Below, in pieces: positions 11,437-22,059 of a DNA stretch of 64,000 nt. Location of the stretch: positions 146,985,962-147,049,961 of the forward strand of contig NC_061512.1 of the NCBI RefSeq assembly GCF_022539505.1, in the 5' to 3' direction. The stretch comes from Lolium rigidum (Eukaryota; Streptophyta; Magnoliopsida; Poales; Poaceae). The notes below the pieces were generated by a model, which searched no databases, had not been told where the DNA came from, and saw only the letters and a list, made by a program, of their open reading frames with translations. How positions within the stretch are numbered: position 1 is the first letter of the stretch; every line of letters starts with the position of its first letter. Made by a program: the position numbers and the translations under genes.

Positions 11437-11567
11437 CTTTAGTCCCGGCTGGTGGGTGCAACCGGGACTAAACGTGGTTTTTGTGTCATCTAACAAAACT
11501 GTCGGTGGGATAAGGACGTTTGGGTAAGCTTTAGTCCCGGCTGGAGGGTGCAACCGTGACTAAAGCT
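11437..11567. repeat. Internal TTTAGTCCCGG hairpins in CACTA
   Basis: Two inverted repeats (about 11437-11473 and 11529-11567) read CTTTAGTCCCGGCTGG, a short loop, and CAACCGGGACTAAA-type arms. They are variants of the terminal hairpins but lie 5 kb inside the element, upstream of the minus-strand accessory gene. Confidence 0.75.
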
Positions 11568-11645
11568 GTCGGCAGGATAAGGACGTGTGGGTAGCGCACG
11601 ACGCCCTGTCGGATGAATAAGACAAAGCAGAAGCGGCGCCGTGCC

Positions 11646-11653
11646 TATAAAAG
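11646..11653 (+). promoter_or_regulatory. Plus-strand TATA box without a clear gene
   Basis: TATAAAAG in CGTGCCTATAAAAGGAGC is a good plus-strand TATA box after the second internal hairpin. Downstream is only a GCGGGAA cluster (11690-11770) and an AT tandem repeat, so any gene it served has been lost, or it is fortuitous. Confidence 0.35.
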
Positions 11654-11778
11654 GAGCATTGATACGCTGGAAGATAGAGGCGTGAAGAAATGGCGGGAAG
11701 ACATAGGCGGGAAAGAACTGGCGGGAAGACGGGCCGGGAAGAACTTGTGGGAAGACAGAGGCGGGCGGGAAGAACTTC

Positions 11779-12250
11779 TCTGAATTTTTTGATATATTCT
11801 TTGTATTTTTAACATATTGAAATGAATTAGTTTTATTTTTCTGAATTTTTTGATATATTATTTATATTTTTAAGATTTTGAAATGAATTACTTCTATTTT
11901 TCTGAATTTTTTGATATATTATTTGTATTTTTAACATATTGAAATGAATTAGTTTTATTTTTCTGATTTTGTTGATATATTATTTGTATTTTTAAGATTT
12001 TGAAATGAATTAGTTTTATTTTTCTGAATTTTTTGATATATTATTTGTATTTTTCACATTTAGAAATGAATTAGTTTTATTTTTCTGAATTTGTTGCTAT
12101 ATTATTTTGTATTTTTCACATTTAGAAATGAATTAGTTTTATTTTTCTGAATTTTTTGATACATTATTTGTATTTTTCACATTTAGAAATGAATTAGTTT
12201 TATTTTTCTAAATTTGTTGATATATTATTTTGTATTTATAACATTTACAA
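11779..12250. repeat. AT-rich tandem repeat, about 60-bp unit, near 8 copies
   Basis: Units begin TCTGAATTTTTTGATATATT, continue through ATTTGTATTTTTAACATATT and close with GAAATGAATTAGTTTTATTT. Copies start roughly every 60-63 bp from 11779 to 12207. It lies in the intergenic region between the accessory gene and the TNPA-like gene. Confidence 0.85.
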
Positions 12251-12272
12251 ATGGAAAGAATTTCGAAAAAGG

Positions 12273-12390
12273 CCTTTAGTCGCGGTTGGCCTGGCCAACC
12301 GCGACTAAAGCTCATTTCCGCGGGAACCGCAAAAGCGGGCGAAAAAGGGCCCTTTAGTCGCGGTTGGCCACACCAACCGCGACTAAAGCC
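12273..12390. repeat. Internal TTTAGTCGCGG hairpins before the TNPA-like gene
   Basis: Two inverted repeats (12273-12310 and 12350-12390) match the terminal hairpins closely: CTTTAGTCGCGGTTGGCC and an inverted arm. As at the left end of the element they stand immediately upstream of a TATA box. Confidence 0.8.
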
Positions 12391-12396
12391 CCTTCC

Positions 12397-12404
12397 TATA
12401 AATA
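12397..12404 (+). promoter_or_regulatory. TATA box of the TNPA-like gene
   Basis: TATAAATA in CCTTCCTATAAATATCC lies seven bases after the second hairpin. The first supported coding ATG is 1.1 kb downstream at 13504, behind a leader that must contain at least one intron (acceptor near 13490). Confidence 0.6.
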
Positions 12405-13503
12405 TCCGCGCGGGCGGCTTGCGCATCACTTCCTCTTCTTCCTCGCCCTCTCCGTCGTCTCTGCCGATCGCCGCACTCGCCGTCAGGCTGCCGCGCCTCG
12501 CCGTCGCCGCACTCGCCGTCGCCGCCGCCCTCTCGTCGCGCCCGTCCCGTACGTCGCCGCCCCGCCCACACCGTGTACTGTCGCGCGCGCGCCCATCCCG
12601 TACGTCGCCCCTCGTCGTCGCCGGCGCCGCCGCCGCTCGCAGTGAGAGAGAGGAGAGGGAGAGAGCGCGGCGCCGTGGCCGCGCGCGCCGCTGCTCGCCG
12701 GCGCCGCTCTGCTCGCCTGAGAGAGAGAGAGGAGAGAGGCCGGCGGCCGCCGTGTGGCCACGCGGTGTGAGAGAGAGAGAGGGAGAGGAGCAGCCCCCGA
12801 CTGCCCCTGCCTTTTTTTTCTTTCTTTTTTAGTTTTTGTTCTTCTTAATTTTGAAATAAAAAATAACTAAAATTTGAGTTAAAAGTTTGTGTAAAAAAAG
12901 AACTACAATTTGACTTAAAAAAACAAATAATTGACTTAAAATTTTTGTCTCAAAAAGAACTACAATTTGACTTAAAAAAGATTGTGTAAAAAAAACTAAA
13001 ATTTGACTTAAAAAACTAAAAATTGACTTAAAAAGTTTGTCTCAAAAAGACTTAAAAAGATTGTGTAAAAAAAACTAAAATTTCACTTAAAAGTTTGTCT
13101 AAAAAATGAACTAAAATTTCACTTAAAAAAGAACTCAAATTTGACTTAACCACCGCGCGTATACGGAGGGGGCAGCGAGCCCCTCGTCGCCCCCTTCGTA
13201 TACGCGCGGTGTTTTTTTGGGATCGAGAGGGGGCGGCGAGGGTTATGTGTGTTGTCCTCGGCACCGCCACTGCCCTTTCGCCACCGCCGCCCTTTCGCCA
13301 CCGCCCTTTCGCCACCGCCACCGGTCTCTCGGTCAGGCGCGGTCACTGCGAGGCGAGGTCGATCGTCCGCATATACACATCTAATACGCGCCCCCCTCTC
13401 GCCTCCCTCGTCGCCCTCTCTCTTTATATGTAGAAGAGATGTGATAATGATGGCATATACACAATTAATTAGTTTTTACTACATGTTTTCAGGAGTGACA
13501 CAT
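12405..13503. other. GC-rich leader, simple repeats and inverted repeat
   Basis: Non-coding leader of the TNPA-like gene. 12420-12700 is C-rich (CGCC/GTCGCC repeats); 12640-12790 has GAGAGA tracts; 12840-13145 is a degenerate array of AACTAAAATTTGACTTAAAA-like units. A 61-bp inverted repeat lies at 13151-13211 (23-bp arms, one mismatch), and CCCTTTCGCCACCG repeats occupy 13270-13325. The last intron probably ends with TTTTCAG near 13490. Long Arg/Pro/Ser-rich ORFs here follow GC bias and are not supported as genes. Confidence 0.6.
13151..13211. repeat. 23-bp-arm inverted repeat in the TNPA leader
   Basis: The left arm 13151-13173 begins CACCGCGCGTATACGGAGGG. The right arm 13189-13211 is its reverse complement with one G/A difference. 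The loop is 15 bp. It could fold as a stable hairpin in DNA or RNA. Confidence 0.8.
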
Positions 13504-15091
13504 ATGGCGGACGATAGAGCCGACCCAATTAGGGATAACTATAATCCGGAAGCCGAGGCACATCTTTTCGGCATCATAAACGGTGACATTCTTTATGTGC
13601 CGCCCCAAGAAGATGAAGAAGAGGATATCTCTTCTTATCTGAACCTTGGCGGTGATGATGAAGGTCGTCAGCGAGGTGATGACGAAGGAACGGGCACTGT
13701 TGATGGAGGTCAACCGTCGACAAACACCTCCGGCGATGTTGATAAGCAATTAGCAATCACCACCTCCGGCGAGGTATATATATACATTGAGCCTCAGCTG
13801 GTGATACAAATTTACCGATTTCAATAAATATGTGTATTAACTCGACTCTCTTTCTTATTTTAGCCCTCGGCCAGCGGATCGTCGAAAAAATCGGTGAAGA
13901 CAAAGCGTGGCAAAACCAAGACGCTGAAACAAGGAGTAATATATACCATTGATGTTATCAGTCCAAAAGGCAAGCCGCTGGAGCCCGAAGAGGCATACAC
14001 CAAGTTCATCAACCAATGCGGAGTCGTTGTTAGAGACGGCGTCCCGATCACCGTCCGGGAATGGCATGAGCCGGTGAAGGCACGTGTTGGTTCCGGTTTC
14101 GTCGGCAAGAGAAAGAAAAAGGAATGCTTGGAGAACGCTTATGGAGCATTTCGTTCTACCTCCGGAATACCGCAAAACAGATGAATTCGGTAACGACGAT
14201 CCGGAGGGACGTAAGAGGAGGAGGCTGGTCAAAGAGTTCGCTCTTCAGAAGATGGCCACAACATTCCGGACATACAAGAAAAATTTAGCGGCTCAATATG
14301 TCGAGAAGGGGAAGACTCCGGATTTCACCGGACGGTATGAGAAGCTGAAAGATGATTGGCCCGAATTTGTGAGGCAAAAGAAATCGAGAGGATTTCAAGG
14401 CCATATCGGATAAAAATAAGGCAAATGCGGCTAAGAAGCAGTACAATCATATTATGGGGCCAGGAGGATACCGCCTTTCGGAGCCTAAGTGGCAGAAGAT
14501 GGAGGATGACCTCAGGGAGCGAGGAATCCCTCTAGGTACCGAAGGATGGGAGCCTAGGGCCAAAAGCTGGTGGTACGGGCATGGGGGAATGCTAGACCCG
14601 GTGAGAGGGGAGTGTACCCACCGAGACACAAAGTTTAAACCCACCCAAGCCCTTATTGATGCAATGAGGGATGCTCAAGCAGGGAAGATCAAGTTCAACA
14701 GAGAGAATGACCAGCTAACAAAAGCCCTCGGGAATCCTGAACACGGAGGATGTGTACGAGGCAAAGGCGTCATTTCGTGGGAAGAAGGGTTTTCCCAGGA
14801 AAATGACCCCTACAGTTACAGAAGCCGTAAGAGAAAGGCGGATCGGGAAAAAGATGTTGTGGCGCGGTTGGCATCGGAATTCAATGAGATGAAGAAAACC
14901 CTGGATGGTCTAGTACAAGAAAGAGAGGCAGCTCGGACGCATGAAGATCATCCACCGGATGTCGGAAGCCAGCAGCGGAGAAGCAGCGTGGCTTCCACGG
15001 AGCCCCCATCGGCTGGTGCTAATGCACATGCACCGACGATCGAAATTACTGCACCGGAGCCTCTGGCGATCGAAATTACTGCACCGGAGCC
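13504..15091 (+). pseudogene. CACTA second gene, N-terminal part (En/Spm Transposase_24 type)
   Basis: Start ATG 13504 follows a splice acceptor. Exon 1 (13504-13773) encodes an acidic 90-residue leader (MADDRADPIRDNYNPEAEAH). An intron (13774-13863, GTATAT to TTTTAG, phase 0) precedes exon 2, which begins with a basic SSKKSVKTKRGKTK stretch, then YTIDVISPKGKPLEPEEAY, EHFVLPPEYRKTDEFG and MATTFRTYKKNLAAQYVEKG. It continues with PKWQKMEDDLRERGIPLG and WWYGHGGMLDP, typical of the Ptta/En/Spm (Transposase_24) family. Frameshifts lie near 14125 and 14400. A duplicated IEITAPEP unit (15036-15091) stands at the point where G1 inserted. In CACTA elements the second gene product binds subterminal repeats and works with TNP2. 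Coding resumes at 21675. Confidence 0.85.
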
Positions 15092-16616
15092 TGATACGTC
15101 TCAAACGTATCTATAATTTCTTATGTTCCATGCTAGTTTTATGACATTACCTACATGTTTTGTTCACACTTTATGATGATTTTATGCATTTTCCGGAACT
15201 AACCTATTGACGAGATGCCGAAGTGCCAGTTCCTGTTTTCTGCTGTTTTTGTTTTCAGAAATCCTAGTAAGGAAATATTCTCGGAATTGGACGAAATCGA
15301 CGCCCAGCATCTTAGAATTCCACGAAGCTTCCAGAACACCCGAGAGCCGCCAGAGGGGAGCCCTGGGGGCCCCACACATGTGGCCGGCGCGGCCCAGGCC
15401 CTGGCCGCGCCGCCCTATTGTGTGGTGGCCCCGTCAGCCCTCCGACTCCGCCTCTTCGCCTATAAAAAGCTGCCTGACCTAAATCTTCGAGACGGAAAAA
15501 CCACGGTACGAGAAACCTTCCAGAGCCGCCGCCATCGCGAAGCCAAGATCCGGGGACGGGAGTCTCCGTTCCGGCACGCTCGCCGGGACGGGGAAGTGCC
15601 CCGGAAGGCTTCTCCATCGACACCACCGCCATCTTCATCACCGCTGCTGTCTCCCATGAGGAGGGAGTAGTTCTCCCTCGAAGCTAAGGGCTGTACCGGT
15701 AGCTATGTGGTTAATCTCTCTCCTATGTACTTCAATACAATGATCTCATGAGCTGCCTTACATGATTGAGATTCATATGAGCTTTGTATCACTATTAGTC
15801 TATGTGCTACTCATGTGATGTTATTAAAGTAGTCTATTCCTCCTTCACGGTGTAATGGTGACAGTGCGTGCATCGTGTAGTTCTTGGCGTAGGTTATGAT
15901 CATAATCTCTTGTAGGTTATGGAGTTAATTACTACTATGATAGTATTGATGTGATTTATTCCCCTTCATAGTGTAAAGGTGACAGTGTGTATGCTATGTT
16001 AGTACTCGGTTTAAATTGCAAAGATCTATTATGCTCTAAAGGTTACTTAAATATGAATGCTGAATGTTGTGGAGCTTGTTAACTCCGACTTGAGGGAGCT
16101 CTTGTAGCCCTACACAACGAATGGTGTTCATTATCAAACAAGAGTATATGTAGCACAAAGAAAGAGAACTTATTTATTATGTGATCAATGTTGAGAGTGT
16201 CCACTAGTGAAAGTATGATCCCTAGGCCTTGTTTCCAAATACTCAATCATCGCTTGTTTACTGTTTTACTGCATCTTTACTTCCTGCAATATTACTACCA
16301 TCAACTGTACGCCAGCAAGCACTTTTCTGGCGCCGTTACTACTACTCATATTCATTCATACCACTTGTATTTCACTATCTCTTCGCCGAACTAGTGCACC
16401 TATACATCTGACAAGTGTATTAGGTGTGTTGGGGACACAAGAGACTTCTTGTATCGTGATTGCAGGGTTGCTTGAGAGGGATATCTTTGACCTCTTCCTC
16501 CCTGAGTTCGATAAACCTTGGGTGGTCCACTTAAGGGAAACTTGCTGCTGTTCTACAAACCTCTGCTCTTGGAGGCCCAACACTGTCTACAAGAATAGAA
16601 GCACCCGTAGACATCA
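15092..16616 (+). repeat. G1 5' LTR
   Basis: TGATACGTCTCAAACG...GTAGACATCA, 1525 bp. A TATA box (TATAAAAA, 15461-15468) in a GC-rich context marks the probable U3/R border. It is close to identical to the 3' LTR, with scattered substitutions and small indels, so insertion is fairly recent. Confidence 0.9.
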
Positions 16617-16627
16617 AGCACTTTTCT

Positions 16628-16644
16628 CGGCGCCGTTGCCGGGA
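16628..16644 (+). promoter_or_regulatory. G1 primer binding site (tRNA-Asp)
   Basis: CGGCGCCGTTGCCGGGA, 11 bases after the 5' LTR, is complementary to the 3' end of plant tRNA-Asp (CCCCGGCAACGGCGCCA), with a mismatch at the first position and one G fewer than the G2 site. Confidence 0.75.
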
Positions 16645-16782
16645 GGAAAGGTAAAAGGCACTCATACTCCGGTCCCAGGTAACTAAGTACTTTTCTGTTG
16701 CCGTTGTGTGTGTGCTCGAAGCTATTTCCTTTAGATCCTGCAATTGCATCTTTTGGTTTCTTGTTTACACTAGTAAGGCATA

Positions 16783-17528
16783 ATGGAAAACAATGAGCTT
16801 TTTATTCTATTTCCTGAGTTAAGACATGGATTGTTTGATGCGAAAATTAAAAAACCTATGGAATCTTATTTGCATGCTAGTAGCAATGATATTAGTATGA
16901 ACGCTTTGAACACCATTGTTGCTAATGATATGGAAAATTCTAAGCTTGGGGAAGCTGTTTTGATGAGCATGATATTTTTAGGCCCCCAAGCATTGAGGAG
17001 AAAATTTACTTTGATGATACTTTGCCTCCTATTTATGATGATTACAATGATAGTGGTCTTTTGGTGCCGCCTACTATGGAGAGTAAATTTTATTATGATT
17101 ATACTATGCCTCCTAAACTTGATGAGAATAATAATGATAGCTACTTTGTTGAATTTGCTCCCACTACAACTAATAAAATTGATTATGCTTATGTGGAGAG
17201 TAATAATTTTATGCATATAGCTCATGATAAGAATGCTTTATGTGATAGTTATATTGTTGAATTTGTTCATGATGCTACTGAAAGTTATTATGAGAGAGGA
17301 AAATATGGTTGTAGAAGTTTTCATGTTACTAAAACACCTCTCTATATGCTGAAAATCTTGAAGTTGCGCTTGTCTAGTTTTCCTATGCTTGTTGCATTAT
17401 GCCTACATGACTTGTTTATTTACAAGATTCCTTTTCATAGGAAGTGGGTTAGGCTTAAATGTGCTTTGAATTTGCTTTTTGATGCTCTCTTTTGCTTCAA
17501 CTCTTATTTCTTGCGCGAGCATCATTAA
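16783..17528 (+). pseudogene. G1 internal ORF, function unknown
   Basis: Begins MENNELFILFPELRHGL and continues IKKPMESYLHASS and NTIVANDMENSKLGEA. After a frameshift near 16955 it reads PPSIEEKIYFDDTLPPIYDD, FVEFAPTTTNKIDYAYVESN and HVTKTPLYMLK, ending LREHH and TAA at 17526-17528. Its counterpart in G2 is at 25017-25681. Asp/Asn/Tyr-rich; no zinc knuckle or catalytic motif seen. The pattern is one I associate with non-autonomous grass LTR elements, perhaps a packaging-related remnant; function is not known. Confidence 0.55.
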
Positions 17529-20130
17529 AATTACTGAGCCCATCTTAATGGCTATAAAGAAAGCACTTCTTGGGAGATAACCCATGTGTTTATTTTACTA
17601 CAGTACCTTTGTTTTATATTTGAGTCTTGGAAGTTGTTACTACTGTAGCAACCTCTCCTTATCTTTATTTTATTGCATTGTTGTGCCAAGTAAAGTCTTT
17701 GATAGTAGGGTTGATACTAGATTTGGATTATTGCGCAGAAACAGATTTCTGTCTGTCACGAATTTGGGCAGGGTTCTCTGTAGGTAACTCAGAAAAATCT
17801 GCCAATTTACGTGCGTGATCCTCAGATATGTACGCAACTTTCATTCAATTTGAGCATTTTCATCTGAGCAAGTCCAGTGCCTCTAAAAAATTCGTCTTTA
17901 CAGACTGTTCTGTTTTGACAGATTCTGCCTTTTATTTCGCATTGCCTCTTTTGCTGTGTTGGATGGATTTCTTTGTTCCATTGACTTCCAGTAGCTTTGG
18001 GCAATGTCCAGAAATGTTAAGAATGATTGTGTCACCTCTGAACATGTGAAATTTTTGATTATGCACTAACCCTCTAATGAGTTCGTTCTAAGTTTGGTGT
18101 GGAGGAAGTTTTCAAGGGTCAAGAGAGGAGGATGATATACTATGATCAAGAAGAGTGAAGAGTCTAAGCTTGGGGATGCACCCGTGGTTCATCCCTGCAT
18201 ATTTCAAGAAGACTCAAGCATCTAAGCTTGGGGATGCCCAAGGCATCCCCTTCTTCATCAACAATTTATCAGGTTTCTTCTCTTGAAACTATATTTTTAT
18301 TCGGTCACATCTTATGTGCTTTACTTGGAGCGTTTGTTTGTTTTTATTTTCGTTTTGTTATTTTCCTTCTCTGAATAAATTCATGCTTGTGTGGGAGAGA
18401 GACACGCTCCGCTTGTTCATATGAACACTAGTGTTCTTAGCTTTACTCTTAATGTTCATGGCGAAGGTTGAAACTGCTTCGTTCATTGTTATATGGTTGG
18501 AAACAAAAAATGCTGCATGTGGTAATTGGTATAATGTCTTGAATAATTTGATACTTGGCAATTTTTGTGCTCATATAGATCATGTTTAAGCTCTTGCATC
18601 ATGTACTTTGCACCTATTAATGAAGAACTACATAGAGCTTGTTAAAATTTGGTTTGCATGATTGGTCTCTCTAAGTCTAGATATTTTCTGGTTAAAGTGT
18701 TTGAACAACAAGGAAGACAATGTAAAGTCTTATAATGCTTACAATATGTTCATATGTGAGTCTTGCTGCACCGGTTTATACTTGAGTTTGCTTCAAACAA
18801 CCTTGCTAGCCTAGCCTTGTATTGAGAGGAATTCTTCTCGTGCATCCAAATCCTTGAGCCAAAAACTATGCCATTTGTGCCCACCATACCTACCTACCAC
18901 ATGGTATTTCTCTCGCCATTCCAAAGTAAATTACTTGAGTGCTACCTTTAAAATTCTATTCTTTGCCTTTACAATACATAGCTCATGGGAAAATAGCCTT
19001 AAAAACTATTGTGGTGAAGAATATGTACTTATGTATCTTATTTCTTAATAAGTTGCTTGTTGAGCGGTAACCATGTTTCTGGGGATGCCATCAACTATTA
19101 CACCTTTGTTGAATATCATGTGAGTTGCTATGCATGTTCGTCTTGTCTGAAGTAAGGGCGATTTTCATGATCAAATGGTTTGAGTATGCATATTGTTAGA
19201 GAAGAACATTGGGTCGCTAACTAAAGCCATGAATCATGGTGGAAGTTTCAGTTTGGACACAAATCCTCAATCTCTTATGAGAATATTATCTGTTGTTGAA
19301 TGCTTAAGCATTAAAAGAGGAGTCCATTATCTGTTGTCTATGTTGTCCCGGTATGGATGTCTAAGTTGAGAATAATCAAAAGTGAGAAATCCAATGCGAA
19401 CTTTCTCCTTAGACCTTTGTACAGGCAGCATAGAGGTACCCCTTTGTGACACTTGGTTGAAACATATGTTATGCAATGATAATCCGTGTTAATCCAAGCT
19501 AATTAGGACAAGGTGCGGGCACTATTAGTATTCTATGCATGAGGCTTGCAATTTATAGGATGTCTTATACATAACACATATGATTTATTACTACAGTTGA
19601 CAAAATTGCTTCTATGTTTTCAAAATAAAAGCTCTAGCACAAAAATAGTAATCCATGCTTCCCTCCGTGAAGGGCCTATCTTCTACTTTATTGTTGAGTC
19701 AGTTTACCTATTCCTTCTATCTTAGAAGCAAACACTTGTGTCAACTGTGTGCATTGATTCTTACATGTTTACCTATTGCACTTGTTATATTTCTTTATGT
19801 TGACAACTATCCATGAGATATACATGTTACAAGTTGAAAGCAATTGCTGAAACTTAATCATCCTTTGTGTTGCTTCAATGCCTTTTACTTTGAATCTATT
19901 GCTTTATGAGTTAACTCTTATGCAAGTCTTATTGATGCTTGTCTTGAAAGTATTATTCATGAAAAGTCTTTGCTATATGATTCAGTTGTTTACTCATTGT
20001 CTCCATCATTGCTTCGAATCGCTGCATTCATCTCATATGCTTTACAATAATGTTGATCAAGATTATGATAGCATGTCACTTCAGAAATTATCTTTGTTAT
20101 CGTTTACCTACTCGAGGGCGAGTAGGAACT
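17529..20130. other. G1 non-coding interior
   Basis: No gene. It includes two internal copies of the PPT-like word AAGCTTGGGGATGC (18166-18179 and 18224-18237). The second is followed by a 9-bp-arm hairpin (18230-18250). Sequence from 17560 on is co-linear with G2 (25700-28255) and with reversed G3 (32880-30332). Confidence 0.7.
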
Positions 20131-20145
20131 AAGCTTGGGGATGCT
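20131..20145 (+). promoter_or_regulatory. G1 polypurine tract
   Basis: AAGCTTGGGGATGCT directly before the 3' LTR. G2 and G3 have the same word in the same place. Confidence 0.7.
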
Positions 20146-21674
20146 TGATACGTCTCAAACGTATCTATAATTTCTTATGTTCCATGCTAGTTTTATGACA
20201 TTACCTACATGTTTTGTTCACACTTTATGATGATTTTATGCATTTTCCGGAACTAACCTATTGACGAGATGCCGAAGTGCCGGTTCTCGTTTTCTGCTGT
20301 TTTTGGTTTCAGAAATCCTAGTAAGGAAATATTCTCGGAATTGGACGAAATCAATGCCCAGCATCTTAGAACTCCACGAAGCTTCAAGAACACCCGAGAG
20401 CCGCCAGAGGGGAGCCCTGGGGGGCCCACACATGTGGCCGGCGCGGCCCAGGCCCTGGCCACGCCGCCCTATTGTGTGGTGGCCCCGTCAGCCCTCCGAC
20501 TCCGCCTCTTCGCCTATAAAAAGCTCCCTGACCTAAATCTTCGAGACGGAAAAACCACGGTACGAGAAACCTTCCAGAGCCGCCGCCATCGCGAAGCCAA
20601 GATCTGGGGGACAGGAGTCTCTGTTCCGGCACGCTGCCGGGACGGGGAAGTGCCCCCGAAGGCTTCTCCATCGACACCACCGCCATCTTCATCACCGCTG
20701 TTGTCTCCCATGAGGAGGGAGTAGTTCTCCCTCGAGGCTAAGGGCTGTACCGGTAGCTATGTGGTTAATCTCTCTCCTATGTACTTCAATACAATGATCT
20801 CATGAGCTGCCTTACATGATTGAGATTCATATGAGCTTTGTATCACTATTAGTCTATGTGCTACTCATGTGATGTTATTGAAGTAGTCTATTCCTCCTTC
20901 ACGGTGTAATGGTGACAGTGTGTGCATCGTGTAGTTCTTGGCGTAGGTTATGATCATAATCTCTTGTAGGTTATGGAGTTAATTATTACTATGATAGTAT
21001 TGATGTGATTTATTCCCCCTTCATAGTGTAAAGGTGACAGTGTGTATGCTATGTTAGTACTCGGTTTAAATTGCAAAGATCTATTATGCTCTAAAGGTTA
21101 CTTAAATATGAATGCTGAATGTTGTGGAGCTTGTTAACTCCGGCTTGAGGGAGCTCTTGTAGCCCTACACAACGAATGGTGTTCATTATCAAACAAGAGT
21201 ATATGTAGCACAAAGGAAGAGAACTTATTTATTATGTGATCAATGTTGAGAGTGTCCACTAGTGAAAGTATGATCCCTAGGCCTTGTTTCCAAATACCGC
21301 AATCATCGCTTGTTTCATCGTTTCTACCGCATCTTTACTTCCTGCAATATTACTACCATCAACTGCACGCCAGCAAGCACTTTTCTAGCGCCGTTACTAC
21401 TGCTCATATTCATTCATACCACTTATATTTCACTATCTCTTCGCCGAACTAGTGCACCTATACATCTGACAAGTGTATTAGGTGTGTTGGGGACACAAGA
21501 GACTTCTTGTATCGTGATTGCAGGGTTGCTTGAGAGGGATATCTTTGACCTCTTCCTCCCTGAGTTCGATAAACCTTGGGTGATCCACTTAAGGGAAACT
21601 TGCTGTTGTTCTACAAACCTCTGCTCTTGGAGGCCCAACACTGTCTACAAGAATAGAAGCACCCGTAGACATCA
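20146..21674 (+). repeat. G1 3' LTR
   Basis: 1529 bp, TGATACGTCTCAAACG...GTAGACATCA. TATA box at about 20513-20520. It is followed by the GAGCC duplication and by resumed CACTA coding sequence. Confidence 0.9.
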
Positions 21675-22059
21675 GAGCCTCCTCGCTACCCTGTGGACGA
21701 TGTAAAGGAGATGAAAGAATGTCATCTGTATTATCCAATGGGGAACATGTCCATGAAGGTAGCCATCGGCAGTACTTTACCATGTGAACCTAGAGCACTC
21801 CACCACAGCAAGCCCATTCAAGATGGCTATGCTCGTGTCACGGTGGAGGACATAGTACAAGGGTTTGAGGACCTGGAGATTGACATTGCTACACCTGAAG
21901 GGGAGAGAAGACTTGGAGATGTCAAGCGCCAGTTCATTCTATGGCAAAAGAAGTTTATCAAGTTTCCAGGCGAGGCGCCAAGGCCAACAAGTCCACCCCC
22001 CCACGGTGGTGGTGGCGGTGGCGGCGGTGGTGGTGGTGGTGGTGCTTCACCTACACCTC
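21675..22059 (+). pseudogene. CACTA second gene, middle part (DUF8039-like)
   Basis: Codons resume in frame after the G1 duplication: EPPRYPVDDVKEMKECHLYY, MSMKVAIGSTLPCEP, KPIQDGYARVTVEDIVQGFE, DLEIDIATPEGERRLGD and ILWQKKFIKFPGE. This is the DUF8039-like module commonly found in grass En/Spm proteins, ahead of a Pro-rich linker. A GGT/GGC microsatellite (about 22006-22042) encodes a run of 13 glycines. Coding stops at the G3 insertion (ACCTC duplication at 22055-22059) and continues at 35381. Confidence 0.8.

Larger units (their letters stand above)
15092..21674 (+). mobile_element. G1: complete non-autonomous Ty3-type LTR retrotransposon
   Basis: LTRs of 1525 bp (15092-16616) and 1529 bp (20146-21674), starting TGATACGTCTCAAACG and ending GTAGACATCA, flank a 3.5-kb interior. 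GAGCC at 15087-15091 and 21675-21679 is the 5-bp target duplication. The PBS matches tRNA-Asp. The interior has one damaged ORF of unknown function and no protease, reverse transcriptase, RNase H or integrase. It needs proteins in trans and is best described as a LARD-like element; the tRNA-Asp PBS and LTR type suggest a Ty3 lineage. Insertion is within codons of the CACTA second gene. Confidence 0.9.

Noticed and set aside
6456..12404. Second nested CACTA ending near 11570
   Set aside because: No CACTG terminus is found near the internal hairpins, so they are treated as internal repeats; not fully excluded.
12251..12832. 193-codon Arg/Pro/Ala-rich plus ORF
   Set aside because: Starts in the hairpin repeat and runs through CGCC and GAGA simple repeats; composition follows the DNA bias. 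Treated as leader.
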